A stretch of DNA of 64,000 nt from Sporolactobacillus nakayamae. Lineage in GTDB: Bacteria > Bacillota > Bacilli > Bacillales > Sporolactobacillaceae. The DNA lies in NCBI RefSeq assembly GCF_900113325.1, contig NZ_FOOY01000003.1:407108-471107 (forward strand), written 5' to 3'. The notes under the pieces are model-generated. The model was given only the letters and a program-made list of their open reading frames with translations, did not search any database and was not told the DNA's origin. Below are positions 54,853-63,763 of this stretch, one piece after another. Each line of letters opens with the position of its first letter. The first letter of the stretch is position 1. A program made the position numbers and the translations under genes.

Positions 54853-56832
54853 TTAATCCGGATAATCGACCGTTCCTGTTTTTCGTTCGGTCCCATCAAT
54901 TAATACCTGATAAGATCCCTTCTCATTCGGGTTAATGGTGAATGGAATTGTATAAGTTTTCGTCTCGGTTATTTCTTCATCAATGAATACCGCATTATCA
55001 TGATTGGCGTCTGTATAATAAATCTGCACGTGAATCGGTTCACTACCTAAACTTGATGTAGACGATTGACTGCTGTCACCTGGATAAACCACCTTGATCG
55101 GCTGATCGATTTCCTTAGGCTTCGGCTGGCTCCCCTTGGATAATGTGACGATAACTGTTGAACCCTTATCTACTTGGCTTCCAGCTTCAGGGTCTTGATC
55201 AAGCACATTCCCTTTTTCCACATCATCAGAGTAATCACCAATTGAGAAGTCTGCCTTCAAGCCTTGCGCTTCAAGTAACTTGTTTACTTCACTTTTTGTT
55301 TTCTCTTTTAAATTTGGAACAGTCGCCTGTGGATTGCCCGCGCTATAGGTGAGCTCCAAAATAGTTTTTGCGGGAACAACCTTTACCCCTGCTTTAGGAT
55401 TTTGGCGTATAATCTGGTCTTCGGGAATCGTTGACGACTCTTCTTCATGCCAGACAACATCCTTGTACCCCGCATCCTTAATTGCACCGGCAACTGTATC
55501 TCGGCTATAGCCGACATAATTATCCAGTGCAACTTTCTTAGAACCTTTGCTGACGACAAGTGAAATCTCTGCATGTTCCTTCACCTCAGCACCCGCTTCA
55601 GGATTTTGGCTAATCACTTTTCCCTTGGCTACAGAATTGTTCACACGATCTGTGCGAACTACTTTCAAATTCTTATTGGACAGCGTCTGTTTGGCTGCTT
55701 GATACGTCTGGCCGGTCACATCGGGAACTTGGACATTTGACACATAAAACAATTTCGGAAGTAAGGTCACCCCGAGTACTATCCCCGCAGTAATTAAAAG
55801 GAGGAGTACGCCGGAGATGGTCAACCATTTCTTCGCTTTCGACTTTTTTTCCTTTTTACTCTTTTCAGGTGGTGCAGTCACTGTTTTTTCGACGGCTTCT
55901 TGCTGATTTAATCCCGATTGATTTTTGATTGGCTCCATTTTAATCGTCTTTTCCAAATCATCGCTTTCTTCATCCGGAACAGGTTCGGCAAAGATCAAGC
56001 GTTGTTCATTCGCGCGTTCAGGATCAAGCGCGGTCAGCAAATCATGATACATATCGGTCACACTGTTATAGCGATCAGATGGATTTTTAGCCAACGCCCG
56101 AATTAAAACATTTTCTACAGATTGAGGTATATCTTCTCGGAAATCACGCGGATAGGGAATCGGAGAACTGAGATGTTTCAATGCGACAGATACAGGAGAT
56201 GTCCCTGGGAAAGGCAATTTGCCAGTCAATAATTCAAACATGACAATACCAATTGCATAAATATCAGATTTAACTGTCGCTTTTCCGCCTCTTGCCTGTT
56301 CCGGAGACAGGTAGTGTGCCGATCCCATAATCGAATGGGTATAAGTAATTGTCGCCCCGCTTACAGCAAGCGCAATACCGAAATCTGTCACTTTAACACG
56401 TTCGGATTCATTGATCAATATATTTTGCGGTTTTATATCTCGATGGACAATGCCGTGCTCATGCGCATGCGTGATTGCGAGTAAAATCTGTTTCATAATA
56501 AAAATTGATTCATTAATTGCTATTGGCGAATAATCCTTAATAAACTCCTTGAGAGTCATACCTTCCACATATTCCATTACAATATAATAGCAGTCTTCCT
56601 CGCCGATATCGTAAATGGCAACAATATTCGGATGAGACAGACTCGCTACAGATTCTGCCTCCCGATGAAATCGGCGGACAAATTCTTCATCGCCCGACAA
56701 TTCCGGACGAAGTGTCTTTACCGCAACCATTCGATCCAGAATCAGATCCTTCGCTTTATAGACAATTGCCATTCCGCCCTCACCAAGGCGGGATAAAATT
56801 TGATATCTTCCACCAACTCGTTTACCAATCAT
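54853..56832 (-). CDS. prkC: Membrane Ser/Thr protein kinase PrkC with three PASTA domains
   Basis: PrkC senses muropeptides and lipid II; it triggers spore germination and phosphorylates translation and envelope proteins. The 659-residue protein has a kinase domain at about 1-270 (GEGGMAIVYKA, Lys39 in VAVK, HRDIKPQN, DFGIAL, APE-like SPEQARG), a basic linker, a membrane helix at about 338-360, three PASTA domains at about 362-570 and a C-terminal Ig-like region. The ATG overlaps the prpC stop (ATGA). The cognate phosphatase gene upstream is frameshifted. Confidence 0.97.
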   Translation of the reverse strand: MIGKRVGGRYQILSRLGEGGMAIVYKAKDLILDRMVAVKTLRPELSGDEEFVRRFHREAESVASLSHPNIVAIYDIGEEDCYYIVMEYVEGMTLKEFIKDYSPIAINESIFIMKQILLAITHAHEHGIVHRDIKPQNILINESERVKVTDFGIALAVSGATITYTHSIMGSAHYLSPEQARGGKATVKSDIYAIGIVMFELLTGKLPFPGTSPVSVALKHLSSPIPYPRDFREDIPQSVENVLIRALAKNPSDRYNSVTDMYHDLLTALDPERANEQRLIFAEPVPDEESDDLEKTIKMEPIKNQSGLNQQEAVEKTVTAPPEKSKKEKKSKAKKWLTISGVLLLLITAGIVLGVTLLPKLFYVSNVQVPDVTGQTYQAAKQTLSNKNLKVVRTDRVNNSVAKGKVISQNPEAGAEVKEHAEISLVVSKGSKKVALDNYVGYSRDTVAGAIKDAGYKDVVWHEEESSTIPEDQIIRQNPKAGVKVVPAKTILELTYSAGNPQATVPNLKEKTKSEVNKLLEAQGLKADFSIGDYSDDVEKGNVLDQDPEAGSQVDKGSTVIVTLSKGSQPKPKEIDQPIKVVYPGDSSQSSTSSLGSEPIHVQIYYTDANHDNAVFIDEEITETKTYTIPFTINPNEKGSYQVLIDGTERKTGTVDYPD

Positions 56833-57577
56833 TCCTTATCACCATCACCATCATTGGAAATAATGACCACTGATATGTTATCCTCGCCACCAGAGTGGTT
56901 TGCTTCCTTAATCATCATGTCCGTTTTCTCGCGCAAACTCTTTGCGTCTTCCATAATTTCACTCAATTTCTCATCTGATAACTTGTTCGTCAATCCATCA
57001 GAGCAAATAAGTATATGTGAGCCGTTCGTCCATTCAAAAGTTGATGTATCCAGCGCTATTGTTGGTTCCGTTCCTAAAGAACGCATCAATATATGTCTCT
57101 TGGGATGATCCACGGCTTGTTCCATTGTGATTTGTCCTGATTTAAGCAGTTCATTGACAAATGTATGGTCTTCAGTAATTTGTTTGACAAGATGCCCCTT
57201 ATTCCATATGTATATCCTGCTGTCGCCAACAGAAGTAATTGTGATGAATTCATTTGTACAAAGAGCACCCGCAAAAGTTGTACCCATTCCCCGACATTCC
57301 GCGTGGGCTTCCGCATATTCATATAAATGCAGATTGACACCACGAATCAAATGATTGAGCCAGAGTTCTGCCTCATCCTGTGTAAAAAGTCCGGAATGCC
57401 CTGAAAATTTTTCTGCTGATAGGTCCACAGCCATCTTACTGGCAATCTCTCCCGCGGCGTGTCCCCCATCCCGTCGGCAACGAGTCCAAATACACACTTG
57501 TTTCCAAAAAACACGCCAACACAGTCTTCATTCTGTTCTCTAACTTTTCCGGAATCTGTACAAAATGCGGTCTTCAC
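56829..57577 (-). pseudogene. prpC: PP2C protein phosphatase PrpC, frameshifted in the DGMGGH motif
   Basis: PrpC dephosphorylates PrkC and its substrates. The first frame reads MKTAFCTDSGKVREQNED and CVFGLVADGMG; the second continues GGHAAGEIASKMAV through SDGLTNKL and GGEDNISVV to the stop. The two frames meet at a five-G run (five C at 57463-57467 on the plus strand) where six G would restore DGMGGH, an essential metal-binding motif. With that base the protein is a normal PP2C of about 248 residues. The start is GTG, 8 bases past AAAGGAG. It may be a sequencing error, a real lesion or a slippage-variable tract; prkC downstream is intact. Confidence 0.9.
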
Positions 57578-57606
57578 GCTTTTCACTCCTTTAAAAGAAT
57601 CCGTTC

Positions 57607-58959
57607 TCAGATCCGTTCAAGACAACAAATGAAAAAGCCGTCTGTGTGAATCATATAGGGCAAAATTTGAACCATGCCGGTTGAACCTGCTGATTGAAAT
57701 TCATCCCGTAGGTACGGTATTCGCTCTATGAAGGAAGGGTCTACTCGGTAATCCGGATGATTTGAGAGAAAATCAGCGATTTGCTTCTCATTTTCATCCT
57801 TATTAATCGTGCACGTGCTATATACAAGGCGTCCGCCCGGTTTCACGAGTGGAGCCATCTCGTCTAAAATCTTTTTCTGTATCGGAAACAGACCTCTAAT
57901 TTCTTCAGCAGATTTACTCCATTTTATTTCAGGTTTCCGCCGAATCACGCCTAAACCGGAACAAGGAACATCGAGTAATACCCGATCAAAGGAAGCATCA
58001 CCGAAAGTCTCTTGAGCCGATCTCGCATCCATCGCTTGTGTTGATATATTGGTCAAGCCAAGGCGTTCAGCTGCATGATCGATTAACTGCGTCTTGTGCG
58101 GATGCAAATCAAGCGCAATAATCTTGCCCTTGTTTCCCATTCGTTCAGCAAGGTGCGTTGTTTTTCCTCCGGGCCCGGCACATGCATCCAGCACAAGCAT
58201 GGTTTCATCAGGATTTACGACATCTGCGACAAGCATGGAACTTTCATCCTGTACTGTAAAAAATCCGTCTTTAAATGCTTGAGTATTAACAGGATTCCCG
58301 CCGCTCTCAACAATCAAACTATCTTGAGAAAGGTTTCCAGATACCGTCTGAATTCCCTCCATCGCGAGCTGTTCGGACAGTTCCTGCTTTGTACCCTTGA
58401 GTCGGTTTACACGGATCGACACTTTTGGCGGCAGATTATCTGCTTCCGCGATTTTCACTGCAGTTGCTCGATCCCACTGTTTTTCCCATAGCTTTAGCAG
58501 CCATTGCGGATGACTGTATTGAATGGAAAGGCGCTTTAATTCCGGTTCAATTTTTGATACATCAGGCACTCCCTCACGCAGAAACCTGCGAAGTACACCA
58601 TTTACAAAACCGGATATACCGCGATGGCCGCGTTTTTTTGCAATCGTAACCGCTTCATTCACAATCGCATGATCAGGAATTCGATCGAGAAACACATTCT
58701 GATAAATAGACAACAGAAGGAGCATCTCAACCCAATCATCCATCTTTCTTTTCTTATCAACAAATGAAGACAAGTAAAAATCTAAAATTGATTTTCGCTG
58801 CAGAACCCCATAGACGAGGTTGGTTACCAAGCCTTTATCTTTATCCGACAAACTTTTCGCATTTAAAGCTTCATTAATGGCGATCTGACTGTATGCGTGA
58901 TGTTTCGTTATGGAGAGGAGAAGATCAAGGGCCGTCTCGCGCGCCATTGGCCTGCTCAT
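57607..58959 (-). CDS. rsmB: 16S rRNA (cytosine-967-C5)-methyltransferase RsmB
   Basis: RsmB methylates C967 of 16S rRNA with S-adenosylmethionine. The 450-residue protein has an N-terminal NusB-like RNA-binding domain (residues about 1-140), then the methyltransferase domain with LDACAGPGGKTTHLAE (SAM), LLDVPCSGLGVIRRKPE (Pro-Cys catalytic) and YSTCTINKDENE (second Cys). It overlaps fmt by 4 bases. In Bacillus rlmN follows; here prpC follows after about 20-30 bases. Confidence 0.96.
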   Translation of the reverse strand: MSRPMARETALDLLLSITKHHAYSQIAINEALNAKSLSDKDKGLVTNLVYGVLQRKSILDFYLSSFVDKKRKMDDWVEMLLLLSIYQNVFLDRIPDHAIVNEAVTIAKKRGHRGISGFVNGVLRRFLREGVPDVSKIEPELKRLSIQYSHPQWLLKLWEKQWDRATAVKIAEADNLPPKVSIRVNRLKGTKQELSEQLAMEGIQTVSGNLSQDSLIVESGGNPVNTQAFKDGFFTVQDESSMLVADVVNPDETMLVLDACAGPGGKTTHLAERMGNKGKIIALDLHPHKTQLIDHAAERLGLTNISTQAMDARSAQETFGDASFDRVLLDVPCSGLGVIRRKPEIKWSKSAEEIRGLFPIQKKILDEMAPLVKPGGRLVYSTCTINKDENEKQIADFLSNHPDYRVDPSFIERIPYLRDEFQSAGSTGMVQILPYMIHTDGFFICCLERI

Positions 58960-59900
58960 GACACGCCTCCAAGAACAATGCCCAGTTCCAGCGCTTTTCC
59001 ACGTAAAAAATCAGCTGCATGCATTCGTTTTTTTCCTGAAGGCTGACATTCCATAACCTTAATTGCCTGGCCATAACCTGTCGCAACAAGAAATCCGTCA
59101 GTGTCGTTGTCAAAAACGGTACCCGGTTTTTCTTTAGTCGTTACCTTTGTTAACTCAGCTGCGTAAATTTTAAAAATTGAACCGTTCAACCGGGTATACG
59201 CTCCTGGAAAAGGATTCAATCCACGGATCAGATTACGTACATCAACTGCAGTTTTCTCCCATTTAATTTCTTCATCTTCATGTTGGATACTTGGGGCGAA
59301 CGTGACTTCTTTTTCATTCTGATGTGTCGGTTTCAAAGAACCTGCCGCAAGTTTCGGCAAGGTTTCCATGAGCAGCCTGCTGCCCGCAGCGCTAAGTTTA
59401 TCATGTAGTGTTCCAAACGTATCTTGATGCTCAATCGGCACACGGACTTGGCTCAATAGATCTCCCGCATCCATTTGTTTCACCATATACATGATTGTGA
59501 CACCGGTCTCTTTCTTCCCGTCAATAATTGACTGTTGAATCGGAGCGGCGCCGCGATAGGACGGTAATAATGATGCGTGAACGTTCACACATCCGAGTGG
59601 CGGCTCTTTGAGCAAGGACTCAGGCAGAAACTGTCCATAAGCGGCCGTGATCAATAGATCAGCACCATATGATAAAATTTCTTGAACCGCTTCCGCTTTG
59701 CGTACCCTCTCCGGTTGCAGCACCGGAACAGAATACTTTTCAGCTAGTACTTTAACCGGTGGCGGCGTTAATTTATGTTTTCTGCCCTTGGGACGGTCGG
59801 GCTGTGTGATCGCGCAGACCACATCATAATTTGGATCCTCCAGCAACCGCTGGAGGATTGGCACTGCAAAATCCGGTGTTCCCATAAATGCTATTTTCAT
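58956..59900 (-). CDS. fmt: Methionyl-tRNA formyltransferase
   Basis: Fmt formylates initiator Met-tRNA. The 314-residue protein has AFMGTPDFAVPILQ at the start, the catalytic block NVHASLLPSYRGAAPIQQ (Asn, His) and a C-terminal OB domain. ATG behind AAAGAGGATGATTGA. In Bacillus def lies between priA and fmt; here it is missing and the 80-base gap has no gene. Confidence 0.97.
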   Translation of the reverse strand: MKIAFMGTPDFAVPILQRLLEDPNYDVVCAITQPDRPKGRKHKLTPPPVKVLAEKYSVPVLQPERVRKAEAVQEILSYGADLLITAAYGQFLPESLLKEPPLGCVNVHASLLPSYRGAAPIQQSIIDGKKETGVTIMYMVKQMDAGDLLSQVRVPIEHQDTFGTLHDKLSAAGSRLLMETLPKLAAGSLKPTHQNEKEVTFAPSIQHEDEEIKWEKTAVDVRNLIRGLNPFPGAYTRLNGSIFKIYAAELTKVTTKEKPGTVFDNDTDGFLVATGYGQAIKVMECQPSGKKRMHAADFLRGKALELGIVLGGVS

Positions 59901-59980
59901 TCAATCATCCTCTTTAATAATTAAAAGTTCTCGGTTGGTACCTGTTTGGAAACAAACGAAGCACTGTTTCGCAAGCTCAA

Positions 59981-62410
59981 TTACATAAGCGCGACAGGAT
60001 TTAGATCAATGGATACCTGAAGACTGTCTTTCCCGGTCTCTTGAAAATGCTGCAGAATTTGATGCAACACGGGTACGAGCGCAGGTTCTCTTTTGTATTT
60101 TACCATGCACTGGTAGCGATATCTATCTTTTATCTTGGAGACGGACGGAACGACAGGGCCGTAGATCTGAGTCGAATCCGACAAGTTATTCTTTAGAATA
60201 GCTGCGATGCGATCCGCCGCCACTGCAACTTTTGCCGGATCCGGGTGAGTCAGGCTGATTAATACCAGATAGAAAAACGGGGGATATCCCCAGCGATGCC
60301 GTATCGTCATTTCTTCTCGGTAGAAGCTTTCATAATCATGCCGGGCTGCATCAATGACCGCATAGTGATCAGGTGTATAGCTTTGAATCACGACCTCTCC
60401 AGGCAATGAATGTCTGCCCGCGCGTCCGGATACCTGAGTAATCAATTGAAAGGTCTTCTCCGATGCTCGAAAGTCAGAGAGATGGAGCAGTGAGTCCGCT
60501 GCAAGTACACCGACAAGTGTTACCTTTGGAAAATCAAGACCTTTTGCGATCATTTGTGTACCAAGTAAAATATCTGCTTTTTCTTCGCCGAATTGACGCA
60601 GCAGTTTTTCATGGCTGCCTTTTTTTCTTGTCGTGTCCACATCCATTCGAATCACGCGCGCTTCAGGCAGCAAGCGATTAAGCTCCGCCTCGACTTTCTG
60701 TGTTCCTGTCCCAAAAAAGCGCATCGCATCGCTGTCGCATGTCGGACAAGTTGCCGGCACATTTTGTTCATACCCGCAATAGTGGCATCTCAGCGAATGC
60801 TGCGTACGATGGTAGGTTAACGAAATATCACAATGGGGGCATTTCACCACTGTCCCGCATGATCGGCACATCACAAAGGTCGAGTATCCGCGCCTGTTTA
60901 GAAACAGCACCGTTTGCTCGTTCTTTTGAAGACGATCCTTCACTTTTTCAAGGAGTTCCTTAGAGAAAACCGAATGATTCCCTTGACGCATTTCCTCCCG
61001 AAGGTCAACAATGTGAACACTGGGAAGCGGACGATGATTCACTCGTTCCTTCAAAGATAATAACGTGTAAACCTGTTTGCGCGCGCGGGCGAAAGATTCA
61101 AGTGACGGCGTCGCGCTTCCAAGAACGACCGGACAATGATGTTTCTCCGCACGATGGATGGCGACATCACGAGCATGATACCTTGGCATATCCTCTTGCT
61201 TGTAGCTGGACTCATGCTCCTCATCAATAATAATTAAGCCGAGCTTCTTGAAGGGGGCGAAAATTGCGGATCGAGCACCAACGACTACCTGTACTTTTTC
61301 TTCGCGAATTTTACGCCATTCATCATATTTTTCGCCGCGGCTAAGTCCACTGTGCATCACCGCCACCTGATCGCCAAAGCGGCCTTTAAATCGAAGAACC
61401 ATCTGCGGTGTTAATGAAATTTCCGGAACGAGTACGATTGCTTGCCGCTTATGTTCAAGAACACGCTGAATCGACTGCAAATAGATCTCCGTTTTTCCGC
61501 TTCCCGTAACCCCATGGCACAAAAAAACACGATGTTCATTTTCGTTCATCGATTGCAAAATGGGCGCAAGCGCTTTTGCTTGTTCATCAGTTAAATTGAG
61601 CGGCTTCGTTTGCTCCACAGGATGCTTGTATGGATCACGAAATTGTTCCATTTGATCTAAATGAAGCAGTCCTTTATCCACGAGTTTTGTGATTGCATCT
61701 CGGCTCAAGCCATCTTTCACCAATGCATGTATTGGTGAATGGAATGATGACAGATCAGATTGCTTAATAAAAAATTGCAACGCTTCCTTCTGACGTTTCG
61801 CCCGATCGTCAAGTTTTGCGAGCTCAAGCCTCAACTGCTCTTTCGTTGCACAAACCGAAATGACAGACACTTTCTTCACAGTCGCTTGATTACGAACGAG
61901 TTGGTGAATGGACAGAGAGCCTTGACGAATTGCCCGATTAATTCTTTTCAACAATTCCGAATGACTTTTCACGATCTCCGACCAGATCGGTTGTTTTGTC
62001 GTTTCAAAAAAAGACGCCAAATCTGCGTCCTCTATTTTCAGCTGTTCCGGCTGTTCAATTTTAATTATTTTTTTATACTCAGCCTTCATCGCGGCCGGAA
62101 GCATCGCTTGAAAAGCAGTTACGGTTGGACAAAGTATCGAGTCGGCCAGCCAGCGTCCCAAGTCTATCAGTTCTTGTGTTAAGACAGGTGCATGATCTTC
62201 TACAGAGTCGATAGCTTTTAACTTTTTAAACGTTGAGACTTCTTTCAATTCAGTGACAAATCCAAGACGTCGAGTACGTCCAAACGGCACAGTCACGCGC
62301 ATGCCCGGCGCGACAACCCCTTCTAAAGATTCCGGAATTCGATAATCGAACGGTTTGTTTACCGGATTCGCCGGAATATCTATATAGACTTCAGCGATCA
62401 CTAGGCTCAC
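59981..62410 (-). CDS. priA: Primosomal replication restart helicase PriA
   Basis: PriA reloads the replisome at stalled forks. The 809-residue protein has an N-terminal 3'-OH binding domain, helicase motifs GVTGSGKTEIYLQ (I), IIDEEHESSYKQ (II) and VSGRAGRHSLPGEV (VI), and paired zinc-binding Cys motifs (CRSCG, CPHCD, CHYCG, CPTCD). The start is GTG, overlapping the coaBC end by 20 bases. Confidence 0.96.
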   Translation of the reverse strand: MSLVIAEVYIDIPANPVNKPFDYRIPESLEGVVAPGMRVTVPFGRTRRLGFVTELKEVSTFKKLKAIDSVEDHAPVLTQELIDLGRWLADSILCPTVTAFQAMLPAAMKAEYKKIIKIEQPEQLKIEDADLASFFETTKQPIWSEIVKSHSELLKRINRAIRQGSLSIHQLVRNQATVKKVSVISVCATKEQLRLELAKLDDRAKRQKEALQFFIKQSDLSSFHSPIHALVKDGLSRDAITKLVDKGLLHLDQMEQFRDPYKHPVEQTKPLNLTDEQAKALAPILQSMNENEHRVFLCHGVTGSGKTEIYLQSIQRVLEHKRQAIVLVPEISLTPQMVLRFKGRFGDQVAVMHSGLSRGEKYDEWRKIREEKVQVVVGARSAIFAPFKKLGLIIIDEEHESSYKQEDMPRYHARDVAIHRAEKHHCPVVLGSATPSLESFARARKQVYTLLSLKERVNHRPLPSVHIVDLREEMRQGNHSVFSKELLEKVKDRLQKNEQTVLFLNRRGYSTFVMCRSCGTVVKCPHCDISLTYHRTQHSLRCHYCGYEQNVPATCPTCDSDAMRFFGTGTQKVEAELNRLLPEARVIRMDVDTTRKKGSHEKLLRQFGEEKADILLGTQMIAKGLDFPKVTLVGVLAADSLLHLSDFRASEKTFQLITQVSGRAGRHSLPGEVVIQSYTPDHYAVIDAARHDYESFYREEMTIRHRWGYPPFFYLVLISLTHPDPAKVAVAADRIAAILKNNLSDSTQIYGPVVPSVSKIKDRYRYQCMVKYKREPALVPVLHQILQHFQETGKDSLQVSIDLNPVALM

Positions 62411-63593
62411 TCATTTCAAACAGATCTGCAAGCGCGTCACAGATTCTAACCGCGACTTGGCGTTTCGGCATTTTCTCAAATGTTTGTTCCTTGCCATCCG
62501 CAAAAAAGAAGGTCACTTTGTTTGTATCCTCACCAAAACTATCTGATGCATGGTTGGCTACTAGTAAATCCAAATGTTTCGTTTCAAGTTTCTTTCTCGC
62601 ATTTTCATCAAGATGGTCAGTCTCCGCCGCAAAACCGATAAGCACTTGATCTTTCTTCCGAACGCCAAGCTCTTTTAATATATCTGGATTGCGTACCATC
62701 GTGACAGTCATTGCGCCATCCGATTTTTTGATTTTCCGCATACTGACATGCTCGGGACGATAATCCGCAACTGCCGCCGCTTTTATTACCGCGTCAGCCT
62801 CCGGGTATCTGTTTACCACTTCATCATACATTTCACGGGCAGTGGTTACACGGACTGTTGTCACCCCTGAAAGATCAGCCAACGCGGCTCCTGTCACAAG
62901 TGTGACTTCGGCACCCGCGCGACGCGCAGCTTCGGCAATCGCATAACCCATTTTGCCGCTCGAGTGATTACTGAAAAAACGGATTGGATCGAGCGCTTCT
63001 TTTGTTGGACCCGCAGTAACAATTATTTTTTTCCCTTCCAAAGACTTTTGAGTAAAAAAGTCACTCACCTCACGAGCGATGTCTTCAGGCTCTGTCATTC
63101 TTCCGGCACCCGTCCATCCGCAGGCGAGATGACCTTTTGCAGGACCTATTATGCGGTAACCGTAACGCTCAAGTATGTGCAAATTATTCTGAACTGCCGG
63201 ATGCCCGTACATATTGACATTCATCGCAGGAGCGACCCACACCGGCGCTTTGGTAGCGAGTGCCGTGGTTGTGAGCATATCGTCAGCAATCCCCGCCACC
63301 ATCTTCGCGATTGTGTTGGCTGTAGCCGGTGCAACGATGAACAGATCTGCCTCATCTGCCAAATCAATATGAGCGATCTGTCCTTCCTTCTCATTCAAAA
63401 TGACGTCATCATAAACCTGATGTCTTGTGAGTGCCTGAAAAGTGACCGGACCGACAAACTGCTTTGCGGATTCAGTCATTAATACATGAACATCTGCACC
63501 CTCTTTAACAAGACGGCTGACCAGCTCGGCTGCTTTGTATGCCGCGATTCCGCCGGTAACACCGAGTAAAATTTTTTTGCCCTGAAGCTCCAT
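62391..63593 (-). CDS. coaBC: Bifunctional phosphopantothenoylcysteine synthetase/decarboxylase CoaBC
   Basis: CoaBC makes 4'-phosphopantetheine for coenzyme A. The N-terminal CoaC flavoprotein half has GVTGGIAAYKAAELVSRL, PAMNVNMYGHP and the active-site Cys in LACGWTGAGRM; the CoaB half has TAGPTKEALDPIRFFSNHSSG and ends in a domain with NDI-like cytidylation features (GFAAETDHL). 400 residues, typical. ATG follows AAGGAAGTGATGAT. In Bacillus rpoZ lies upstream; here a group II intron end does. Confidence 0.97.
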   Translation of the reverse strand: MELQGKKILLGVTGGIAAYKAAELVSRLVKEGADVHVLMTESAKQFVGPVTFQALTRHQVYDDVILNEKEGQIAHIDLADEADLFIVAPATANTIAKMVAGIADDMLTTTALATKAPVWVAPAMNVNMYGHPAVQNNLHILERYGYRIIGPAKGHLACGWTGAGRMTEPEDIAREVSDFFTQKSLEGKKIIVTAGPTKEALDPIRFFSNHSSGKMGYAIAEAARRAGAEVTLVTGAALADLSGVTTVRVTTAREMYDEVVNRYPEADAVIKAAAVADYRPEHVSMRKIKKSDGAMTVTMVRNPDILKELGVRKKDQVLIGFAAETDHLDENARKKLETKHLDLLVANHASDSFGEDTNKVTFFFADGKEQTFEKMPKRQVAVRICDALADLFEMSEPSDR

Positions 63594-63648
63594 ATCATCA
63601 CTTCCTTATCCTAAAGAACGAGTTCAAGAAGTCTCGCAATTCTAATAC

Positions 63649-63666
63649 CGTTTAGCTTGCTAAACG
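63649..63666. repeat. 18-bp inverted repeat upstream of coaBC
   Basis: CGTTTAGCTTGCTAAACG has 8-bp arms with a 2-base centre. It lies between the intron end and coaBC, about 27 bases from the intron boundary. No T run follows, so I do not call it a terminator. Confidence 0.45.
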
Positions 63667-63693
63667 ATACGTTATATTGTGCTCACTACCTAT

Positions 63694-63763
63694 ATCGAGT
63701 AGGAGGAGATAATTTCTCCGACCTCTCACACCACCGTACGTACGGGTCCGTATACGGCGGTTC
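63694..63763 (-). ncRNA. Group II intron 3' end (domains V and VI)
   Basis: Directly after the maturase stop the minus strand reads GAACCGCCGTATACGG, then CCGTACGTACGGTGG and TGTGAGAGG, the form of a bacterial group II domain V with its conserved stem. It is followed by a small domain VI hairpin (CGGAGA/TCTCC) with a likely branch A in CCTACTCGAT, 7 bases from the end. The intron should end at about 63694 with AT. The rest of the intron lies beyond the window. Confidence 0.85.

Noticed and set aside
57455..57480. Programmed -1 ribosomal frameshift as the primary explanation for prpC
   Set aside because: There is no standard X-XXY-YYZ heptamer in the zero frame and no precedent in PP2C genes that I know; sequence error or lesion is simpler.
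62964..63482. Plus-strand open frame of 172 codons
   Set aside because: Antisense to coaBC; no family features.
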